DNA of 64,000 bases from Anthopleura xanthogrammica (Eukaryota > Cnidaria > Anthozoa > Actiniaria > Actiniidae). Every line of letters starts with the position of its first letter. Positions within the stretch are counted from its first letter, which is position 1. Below are positions 51,829 to 62,500 of this stretch, piece by piece. The notes under the pieces were generated by a model, which saw nothing but the letters and a program-made list of their open reading frames with translations, was not told the origin of the DNA and made no database searches. A program made the translations under genes and the position numbers. The stretch is taken from NCBI GenBank assembly GCA_964019055.1, contig CAXHSA010000093.1, positions 496,001-560,000 of the forward strand. The letters are read 5' to 3'.

Positions 51829-52300
51829 GGGAAAAAAAACTTTTTAGCCCAAAAAACTGAAAAATGGCCATTTTGGCTCTCAAAACCAGGTTTTTCGCTG
51901 ACGGTAGGACCTGTTTGCTGAAACCCCCACTTTTTGCTCATGATAATACCTCTTGAGATAAAAACACGACGTTTTGGCGAAAAAAAATTCGGTTTTGGCT
52001 GAGTAAAGGTGCTTTTTGGTCAAAAAAGCTGTTTTTTGCTGACAAAATTGGAAATTTGCTGAGAATTTTCTTTTGCTCAAAACACGACGTTTTCACTGCT
52101 AAACGCAAGTTTTGGCCGAGAAAAGCACATTTTGGGTGTCCAAAACACTGTTTTGCTGGGAAAAAAAACTTTTTAGCCCAAAAAACTGAAAAATGGCCAT
52201 TTTGGCTCTCAAAACCAGGTTTTTCGCTTACGGCGTGACCTGTTTGCTGAAACCCCCACTTTTTGCTCATGATAATACCTCTTGAGATAAAAACACGACG
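51829..52300 (+). repeat. Short A/B mosaic island
   Basis: A-type GGGAAAAAAAAC and CCAGG (51829-51890) are followed by a B-type GACGGTAGGACC (51900-51911), then by A-type sequence from the run of five C near 51922 to CTCTTGAG near 52285. B resumes with GAAACAAAATTGCG near 52308. Only about 1.4 monomers are involved, with a 10-12-bp B remnant inside A. Confidence 0.88.
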
Positions 52301-53510
52301 TTTTGGCGAAACAAAATTGCGTTTTGGCTGAGAAAAGGTGCTTTTTGGTCAAAAAAACTGTTTTTTGCTGAGAAAATTGGAATTTGGCTGAGAATTTTCT
52401 TTGGCCCAAAACACCACTTTTTCACTGCTAAACGCACCTTTTGGGCGAGAAAAGCACATTTTGGGTGTCAAAAACACTGTTTTGCTAGAAAAAAAAGCTT
52501 TTTAGCCCAAAAAACTGAAAAATGGCCATTTTGGCTCTCAAAACTAGGTTTTCCGCTGACGGTAGGACCTGTTTGCTGAAACCACCACTTTTTGCTCCTG
52601 AAAAGACCTCATAAGATAAAAACACGACGTTTTGGCGAAACAAAATTGCGTTTTGGCTGAGAAAAGGTGCTTTTTGGTCAAAAAAACTGTTTTTTGCTGA
52701 GAAAATTGGAATTTGGCTGAGAATTTTCTTTGGCCCAAAACACCACTTTTTCACTGCTAAACGCACCTTTGGGGCGAGAAAAGCACATTTTGGGTGTCAA
52801 AAACACTGTTTTGCTAGAAAAAAAAGCTTTTTAGTCCAAAAAACTGAAAAATGGCCATTTTGGCTCTCAAAACTAGGTTTTTCGCTGACGGTAGTCCCTG
52901 TTTGCTGAAACCACCACTTTTTGCTCCTGAAAAGACCTCATAAGATAAAAACACGACGTTTTGGCGAAACAAAATTGCGTTTTGGCTGAGAAAAGGTGCT
53001 TTTTGGTCAAAAAAACTGTTTTTTGCTGAGAAAATTGGAATTTTGCTGAGAATTTTCTTTGGCCCAAAACACCACTTTTTCACTGCTAAACGCACCTTTT
53101 GGGCGAGAAAAGCACATTTTGGGTGTCAAAAACACTGTTTTGCTAGAAAAAAAAGCTTTTTAGCCCAAAAAACTGAAAAATGGCCATTTTGGCTCTCAAA
53201 ACTAGGTTTTCCGCTGACGGTAGGACCTGTTTGCTGAAACCACCACTTTTTGCTCCTGAAAAGACCTCATAAGATAAAAACACGACGTTTTGGCGAAACA
53301 AAATTGCGTTTTGGCTGAGAAAAGGTGCTTTTTGGTCAAAAAAACTGTTTTTTGCTGAGAAAATTGGAATTTGGCTGAGAATTTTCTTTGGCCCAAAACA
53401 CCACTTTTTCACTGCTAAACGCACCTTTGGGGCGAGAAAAGCACATTTTGGGTGTCAAAAACACTGTTTTGCTAGAAAAAAAAGCTTTTTAGCCCAAAAA
53501 ACTGAAAAAT
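52301..53510 (+). repeat. Family-B block 5 (about 4 monomers)
   Basis: The switch from A lies between about 52286 and 52310, where the two families are identical. Copies at about 52549 and 53207 share GGTTTTCCGC and lie 658 bp (two monomers) apart, showing a dimer duplication. The intervening copy carries GGTAGTCCCTG near 52901, a marker also present at 15342 and 16001 in block 1. The return to A falls between 53484 and 53531. Confidence 0.9.
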
Positions 53511-56500
53511 GGCCATTTTGGCTCTCAAAACCAGGTTTTTCGCTTACGGCGTGACCTGTTTGCTGAAACCCCCACTTTTTGCTCATGATAATACCTCTTG
53601 AGATAAAAACACGACGTTTTGGCGAAAAAAAATTCGGTTTTGGCTGAGTAAAGGTGCTTTTTGGTCAAAAAAGCTGTTTTTTGCTGACAAAATTGGAAAT
53701 TTGCTGAGAATTTTCTTTTGCTCAAAACACGACGTTTTCACTGCTAAACGCAAGTTTTGGCCGAGAAAAGCACATTTTGGGTGTCCAAAACACTGTTTTG
53801 CTGGGAAAAAAAACTTTTTAGCCCAAAAAACTGAAAAATGGCCATTTTGGCTCTCAAAACCAGGTTTTTCGCTTACGGCGTGACCTGTTTGCTGAAACCC
53901 CCACTTTTTGCTCATGATAATACCTCTTGAGATAAAAACACGACGTTTTGGCGAAAAAAAATTCGGTTTTGGCTGAGTAAAGGTGCTTTTTGGTCAAAAA
54001 AGCTGTTTTTTGCTGACAAAATTGGAAATTTGCTGAGAATTTTCTTTTGCTCAAAACACGACGTTTTGCTGGGAAAAAAAACTTTTTAGCCCAAAAAACT
54101 GAAAAATGGCCATTTTGGCTCTCAAAACCAGGTTTTTCGCTTACGGCGTGACCTGTTTGCTGAAACCCCCACTTTTTGCTCATGATAATACCTCTTGAGA
54201 TAAAAACACGACGTTTTGGCGAAAAAAAATTCGGTTTTGGCTGAGTAAAGGTGCTTTTTGGTCAAAAAAGCTGTTTTTTGCTGACAAAATTGGAAATTTG
54301 CTGAGAATTTTCTTTTGCTCAAAACACGACGTTTTCACTGCTAAACGCAAGTTTTGGCCGAGAAAAGCACATTTTGGGTGTCCAAAACACTGTTTTGCTG
54401 GGAAAAAAAACTTTTTAGCCCAAAAAACTGAAAAATGGCCATTTTGGCTCTCAAAACCAGGTTTTTCGCTTACGGCGTGACCTGTTTGCTGAAACCCCCA
54501 CTTTTTGCTCATGATAATACCTCTTGAGATAAAAACACGACGTTTTGGCGAAAAAAAATTCGGTTTTGGCTGAGTAAAGGTGCTTTTGGGTCAAAAAAGC
54601 TGTTTTTTGCTGACAAAATTGGAAATTTGCTGAGAATTTTCTTTTGCTCAAAACACGACGTTTTCACTGCTAAACGCAAGTTTTGGCCGAGAAAAGCACA
54701 TTTTGGGTGTCCAAAACACTGTTTTGCTGGGAAAAAAAACTTTTTAGCCCAAAAAACTGAAAAATGGCCATTTTGGCTCTCAAAACCAGGTTTTTTGCTT
54801 ACGGCGTGACCTGTTTGCTGAAACCCCCACTTTTTGCTCATGATAATACCTCTTGAGATAAAAACACGACGTTTTGGCGAAAAAAAATTCGGTTTTGGCT
54901 GAGTAAAGGTGCTTTTTGGTCAAAAAAGCTGTTTTTTGCTGACAAAATTGGAAATTTGCTGAGAATTTTCTTTTGCTCAAAACACGACGTTTTCACTGCT
55001 AAACGCAAGTTTTGGCCGAGAAAAGCACATTTTGGGTGTCCAAAACACTGTTTTGCTGGGAAAAAAAACTTTTTAGCCCAAAAAACTGAAAAATGGCCAT
55101 TTTGGCTCTCAAAACCAGGTCTTTCGCTTACGGCGTGACCTGTTTGCTGAAACCCCCACTTTTTGCTCATGATAATACCTCTTGAGATAAAAACACGACG
55201 TTTTGGCGAAAAAAAATTCGGTTTTGGCTGAGTAAAGGTGCTTTTTGGTCAAAAAAGCTGTTTTTTGCTGACAAAATTGGAAATTTGCTGAGAATTTTCT
55301 TTTGCTCAAAACACGACGTTTTCACTGCTAAACGCAAGTTTTGGCCGAGAAAAGCACATTTTGGGTGTCCAAAACACTGTTTTGCTGGGAAAAAAAACTT
55401 TTTAGCCCAAAAAACTGAAAAATGGCCATTTTGGCTCTCAAAACCAGGTTTTTCGCTTACGGCGTGACCTGTTTGCTGAAACCCCCACTTTTTGCTCATG
55501 ATAATACCTCTTGAGATAAAAACACGACGTTTTGGCGAAAAAAAATTCGGTTTTGGCTGAGTAAAGGTGCTTTTTGGTCAAAAAAGCTGTTTTTTGCTGA
55601 CAAAATTGGAAATTTGCTGAGAATTTTCTTTTGCTCAAAACACGACGTTTTCACTGCTAAACGCAAGTTTTGGCCGAGAAAAGCACATTTTGGGTGTCCA
55701 AAACACTGTTTTGCTGGGAAAAAAAACTTTTTAGCCCAAAAAACTGAAAAATGGCCATTTTGGCTCTCAAAACCAGGTTTTTCGCTTACGGCGTGACCTG
55801 TTTGCTGAAACCCCCACTTTTTGCTCATGATAATACCTCTTGAGATAAAAACACGACGTTTTGGCGAAAAAAAATTCGGTTTTGGCTGAGTAAAGGTGCT
55901 TTTTGGTCAAAAAAGCTGTTTTTTGCTGACAAAATTGGAAATTTGCTGAGAATTTTCTTTTGCTCAAAACACGACGTTTTCACTGCTAAACGCAAGTTTT
56001 GGCCGAGAAAAGCACATTTTGGGTGTCCAAAACACTGTTTTGCTGGGAAAAAAAACTTTTTAGCCCAAAAAACTGAAAAATGGCCATTTTGGCTCTCAAA
56101 ACCAGGTTTTTCGCTTACGGCGTGACCTGTTTGCTGAAACCCCCACTTTTTGCTCATGATAATACCTCTTGAGATAAAAACACGACGTTTTGGCGAAAAA
56201 AAATTCGGTTTTGGCTGAGTAAAGGTGCTTTTTGGTCAAAAAAGCTGTTTTTTGCTGACAAAATTGGAAATTTGCTGAGAATTTTCTTTTGCTCAAAACA
56301 CGACGTTTTCACTGCTAAACGCAAGTTTTGGCCGAGAAAAGCACATTTTGGGTGTCCAAAACACTGTTTTGCTGGGAAAAAAAACTTTTTAGCCCAAAAA
56401 ACTGAAAAATGGCCATTTTGGCTCTCAAAACCAGGTTTTTCGCTTACGGCGTGACCTGTTTGCTGAAACCCCCACTTTTTGCTCATGATAATACCTCTTG

Positions 56501-59500
56501 AGATAAAAACACGACGTTTTGGCGAAAAAAAATTCGGTTTTGGCTGAGTAAAGGTGCTTTTTGGTCAAAAAAGCTGTTTTTTGCTGACAAAATTGGAAAT
56601 TTGCTGAGAATTTTCTTTTGCTCAAAACACGACGTTTTCACTGCTAAACGCAAGTTTTGGCCGAGAAAAGCACATTTTGGGTGTCCAAAACACTGTTTTG
56701 CTGGGAAAAAAAACTTTTTAGCCCAAAAAACTGAAAAATGGCCATTTTGGCTCTCAAAACCAGGTTTTTCGCTTACGGCGTGACCTGTTTGCTGAAACCC
56801 CCACTTTTTGCTCATGATAATACCTCTTGAGATAAAAACACGACGTTTTGGCGAAAAAAAATTCGGTTTTGGCTGAGTAAAGGTGCTTTTTGGTCAAAAA
56901 AGCTGTTTTTTGCTGACAAAATTGGAAATTTGCTGAGAATTTTCTTTTGCTCAAAACACGACGTTTTCACTGCTAAACGCAAGTTTTGGCCGAGAAAAGC
57001 ACATTTTGGGTGTCCAAAACACTGTTTTGCTGGGAAAAAAAACTTTTTAGCCCAAAAAACTGAAAAATGGCCATTTTGGCTCTCAAAACCAGGTTTTTTG
57101 CTTACGGCGTGACCTGTTTGCTGAAACCCCCACTTTTTGCTCATGATAATACCTCTTGAGATAAAAACACGACGTTTTGGCGAAAAAAAATTCGGTTTTG
57201 GCTGAGTAAAGGTGCTTTTTGGTCAAAAAAGCTGTTTTTTGCTGACAAAATTGGAAATTTGCTGAGAATTTTCTTTTGCTCAAAACACGACGTTTTCACT
57301 GCTAAACGCAAGTTTTGGCCGAGAAAAGCACATTTTGGGTGTCCAAAACACTGTTTTGCTGGGAAAAAAAACTTTTTAGCCCAAAAAACTGAAAAATGGC
57401 CATTTTGGCTCTCAAAACCAGGTTTTTCGCTTACGGCGTGACCTGTTTGCTGAAACCCCCACTTTTTGCTCATGATAATACCTCTTGAGATAAAAACACG
57501 ACGTTTTGGCGAAAAAAAATTCGGTTTTGGCTGAGTAAAGGTGCTTTTTGGTCAAAAAAGCTGTTTTTTGCTGACAAAATTGGAAATTTGCTGAGAATTT
57601 TCTTTTGCTCAAAACACGACGTTTTCACTGCTAAACGCAAGTTTTGGCCGAGAAAAGCACATTTTGGGTGTCCAAAACACTGTTTTGCTGGGAAAAAAAA
57701 CTTTTTAGCCCAAAAAACTGAAAAATGGCCATTTTGGCTCTCAAAACCAGGTTTTTCGCTTACGGCGTGACCTGTTTGCTGAAACCCCCACTTTTTGCTC
57801 ATGATAATACCTCTTGAGATAAAAACACGACGTTTTGGCGAAAAAAAATTCGGTTTTGGCTGAGTAAAGGTGCTTTTTGGTCAAAAAAGCTGTTTTTTGC
57901 TGACAAAATTGGAAATTTGCTGAGAATTTTCTTTTGCTCAAAACACGACGTTTTCACTGCTAAACGCAAGTTTTGGCCGAGAAAAGCACATTTTGGGTGT
58001 CCAAAACACTGTTTTGCTGGGAAAAAAAACTTTTTAGCCCAAAAAACTGAAAAATGGCCATTTTGGCTCTCAAAACCAGGTTTTTCGCTTACGGCGTGAC
58101 CTGTTTGCTGAAACCCCCACTTTTTGCTCATGATAATACCTCTTGAGATAAAAACACGACGTTTTGGCGAAAAAAAATTCGGTTTTGGCTGAGTAAAGGT
58201 GCTTTTTGGTCAAAAAAGCTGTTTTTTGCTGACAAAATTGGAAATTTGCTGAGAATTTTCTTTTGCTCAAAACACGACGTTTTCACTGCTAAACGCAAGT
58301 TTTGGCCGAGAAAAGCACATTTTGGGTGTCCAAAACACTGTTTTGCTGGGAAAAAAAACTTTTTAGCCCAAAAAACTGAAAAATGGCCATTTTGGCTCTC
58401 AAAACCAGGTTTTTCGCTTACGGCGTGACCTGTTTGCTGAAACCCCCACTTTTTGCTCATGATAATACCTCTTGAGATAAAAACACGACGTTTTGGCGAA
58501 AAAAAATTCGGTTTTGGCTGAGTAAAGGTGCTTTTTGGTCAAAAAAGCTGTTTTTTGCTGACAAAATTGGAAATTTGCTGAGAATTTTCTTTTGCTCAAA
58601 ACACGACGTTTTCACTGCTAAACGCAAGTTTTGGCCGAGAAAAGCACATTTTGGGTGTCCAAAACACTGTTTTGCTGGGAAAAAAAACTTTTTAGCCCAA
58701 AAAACTGAAAAATGGCCATTTTGGCTCTCAAAACCAGGTTTTTCGCTTACGGCGTGACCTGTTTGCTGAAACCCCCACTTTTTGCTCATGATAATACCTC
58801 TTGAGATAAAAACACGACGTTTTGGCGAAAAAAAATTCGGTTTTGGCTGAGTAAAGGTGCTTTTTGGTCAAAAAAGCTGTTTTTTGCTGACAAAATTGGA
58901 AATTTGCTGAGAATTTTCTTTTGCTCAAAACACGACGTTTTCACTGCTAAACGCAAGTTTTGGCCGAGAAAAGCACATTTTGGGTGTCCAAAACACTGTT
59001 TTGCTGGGAAAAAAAACTTTTTAGCCCAAAAAACTGAAAAATGGCCATTTTGGCTCTCAAAACCAGGTTTTTCGCTGACGGCGTGACCTGTTTGCTGAAA
59101 CCCCCACTTTTTGCTCATGATAATACCTCTTGAGATAAAAACACGACGTTTTGGCGAAAAAAAATTCGGTTTTGGCTGAGTAAAGGTGCTTTTTGGTCAA
59201 AAAAGCTGTTTTTTGCTGACAAAATTGGAAATTTGCTGAGAATTTTCTTTTGCTCAAAACACGACGTTTTCACTGCTAAACGCAAGTTTTGGCCGAGAAA
59301 AGCACATTTTGGGTGTCCAAAACACTGTTTTGCTGGGAAAAAAAACTTTTTAGCCCAAAAAACTGAAAAATGGCCATTTTGGCTCTCAAAACCAGGTTTT
59401 TCGCTTACGGCGTGACCTGTTTGCTGAAACCCCCACTTTTTGCTCATGATAATACCTCTTGAGATAAAAACACGACGTTTTGGCGAAAAAAAATTCGGTT

Positions 59501-62500
59501 TTGGCTGAGTAAAGGTGCTTTTTGGTCAAAAAAGCTGTTTTTTGCTGACAAAATTGGAAATTTGCTGAGAATTTTCTTTTGCTCAAAACACGACGTTTTC
59601 ACTGCTAAACGCAAGTTTTGGCCGAGAAAAGCACATTTTGGGTGTCCAAAACACTGTTTTGCTGGGAAAAAAAACTTTTTAGCCCAAAAAACTGAAAAAT
59701 GGCCATTTTGGCTCTCAAAACCAGGTTTTTCGCTTAACGGCGTGACCTGTTTGCTGAAACCCCCACTTTTTGCTCATGATAATACCTCTTGAGATAAAAA
59801 CACGACGTTTTGGCGAAAAAAAATTCGGTTTTGGCTGAGTAAAGGTGCTTTTTGGTCAAAAAAGCTGTTTTTTGCTGACAAAATTGGAAATTTGCTGAGA
59901 ATTTTCTTTTGCTCAAAACACGACGTTTTCACTGCTAAACGCAAGTTTTGGCCGAGAAAAGCACATTTTGGGTGTCCAAAACACTGTTTTGCTGGGAAAA
60001 AAAACTTTTTAGCCCAAAAAACTGAAAAATGGCCATTTTGGCTCTCAAAACCAGGTTTTTCGCTTACGGCGTGACCTGTTTGCTGAAACCCCCACTTTTT
60101 GCTCATGATAATACCTCTTGAGATAAAAACACGACGTTTTGGCGAAAAAAAATTCGGTTTTGGCTGAGTAAAGGTGCTTTTTGGTCAAAAAAGCTGTTTT
60201 TTGCTGACAAAATTGGAAATTTGCTGAGAATTTTCTTTTGCTCAAAACACGACGTTTTCACTGCTAAACGCAAGTTTTGGCCGAGAAAAGCACATTTTGG
60301 GTGTCCAAAACACTGTTTTGCTGGGAAAAAAAACTTTTTAGCCCAAAAAACTGAAAAATGGCCATTTTGGCTCTCAAAACCAGGTTTTTCGCTTACGGCG
60401 TGACCTGTTTGCTGAAACCCCCACTTTTTGCTCATGATAATACCTCTTGAGATAAAAACACGACGTTTTGGCGAAAAAAAATTCGGTTTTGGCTGAGTAA
60501 AGGTGCTTTTTGGTCAAAAAAGCTGTTTTTTGCTGACAAAATTGGAAATTTGCTGAGAATTTTCTTTTGCTCAAAACACGACGTTTTCACTGCTAAACGC
60601 AAGTTTTGGCCGAGAAAAGCACATTTTGGGTGTCCAAAACACTGTTTTGCTGGGAAAAAAAACTTTTTAGCCCAAAAAACTGAAAAATGGCCATTTTGGC
60701 TCTCAAAACCAGGTTTTTCGCTTACGGCGTGACCTGTTTGCTGAAACCCCCACTTTTTGCTCATGATAATACCTCTTGAGATAAAAACACGACGTTTTGG
60801 CGAAAAAAAATTCGGTTTTGGCTGAGTAAAGGTGCTTTTTGGTCAAAAAAGCTGTTTTTTGCTGACAAAATTGGAAATTTGCTGAGAATTTTCTTTTGCT
60901 CAAAACACGACGTTTTCACTGCTAAACGCAAGTTTTGGCCGAGAAAAGCACATTTTGGGTGTCCAAAACACTGTTTTGCTGGGAAAAAAAACTTTTTAGC
61001 CCAAAAAACTGAAAAATGGCCATTTTGGCTCTCAAAACCAGGTTTTTCGCTTACGGCGTGACCTGTTTGCTGAAACCCCCACTTTTTGCTCATGATAATA
61101 CCTCTTGAGATAAAAACACGACGTTTTGGCGAAAAAAAATTCGGTTTTGGCTGAGTAAAGGTGCTTTTTGGTCAAAAAAGCTGTTTTTTGCTGACAAAAT
61201 TGGAAATTTGCTGAGAATTTTCTTTTGCTCAAAACACGACGTTTTCACTGCTAAACGCAAGTTTTGGCCGAGAAAAGCACATTTTGGGTGTCCAAAACAC
61301 TGTTTTGCTGGGAAAAAAAACTTTTTAGCCCAAAAAACTGAAAAATGGCCATTTTGGCTCTCAAAACCAGGTTTTTCGCTTACGGCGTGACCTGTTTGCT
61401 GAAACCCCCACTTTTTGCTCATGATAATACCTCTTGAGATAAAAACACGACGTTTTGGCGAAAAAAAATTCGGTTTTGGCTGAGTAAAGGTGCTTTTTGG
61501 TCAAAAAAGCTGTTTTTTGCTGACAAAATTGGAAATTTGCTGAGAATTTTCTTTTGCTCAAAACACGACGTTTTCACTGCTAAACGCAAGTTTTGGCCGA
61601 GAAAAGCACATTTTGGGTGTCCAAAACACTGTTTTGCTGGGAAAAAAAACTTTTTAGCCCAAAAAACTGAAAAATGGCCATTTTGGCTCTCAAAACCAGG
61701 TTTTTCGCTTACGGCGTGACCTGTTTGCTGAAACCCCCACTTTTTGCTCATGATAATACCTCTTGAGATAAAAACACGACGTTTTGGCGAAAAAAAATTC
61801 GGTTTTGGCTGAGTAAAGGTGCTTTTTGGTCAAAAAAGCTGTTTTTTGCTGACAAAATTGGAAATTTGCTGAGAATTTTCTTTTGCTCAAAACACGACGT
61901 TTTCACTGCTAAACGCAAGTTTTGGCCGAGAAAAGCACATTTTGGGTGTCCAAAACACTGTTTTGCTGGGAAAAAAAACTTTTTAGCCCAAAAAACTGAA
62001 AAATGGCCATTTTGGCTCTCAAAACCAGGTTTTTCGCTTACGGCGTGACCTGTTTGCTGAAACCCCCACTTTTTGCTCATGATAATACCTCTTGAGATAA
62101 AAACACGACGTTTTGGCGAAAAAAAATTCGGTTTTGGCTGAGTAAAGGTGCTTTTTGGTCAAAAAAGCTGTTTTTTGCTGACAAAATTGGAAATTTGCTG
62201 AGAATTTTCTTTTGCTCAAAACACGACGTTTTCACTGCTAAACGCAAGTTTTGGCCGAGAAAAGCACATTTTGGGTGTCCAAAACACTGTTTTGCTGGGA
62301 AAAAAAACTTTTTAGCCCAAAAAACTGAAAAATGGCCATTTTGGCTCTCAAAACCAGGTTTTTCGCTTACGGCGTGACCTGTTTGCTGAAACCCCCACTT
62401 TTTGCTCATGATAATACCTCTTGAGATAAAAACACGACGTTTTGGCGAAAAAAAATTCGGTTTTGGCTGAGTAAAGGTGCTTTTTGGTCAAAAAAGCTGT

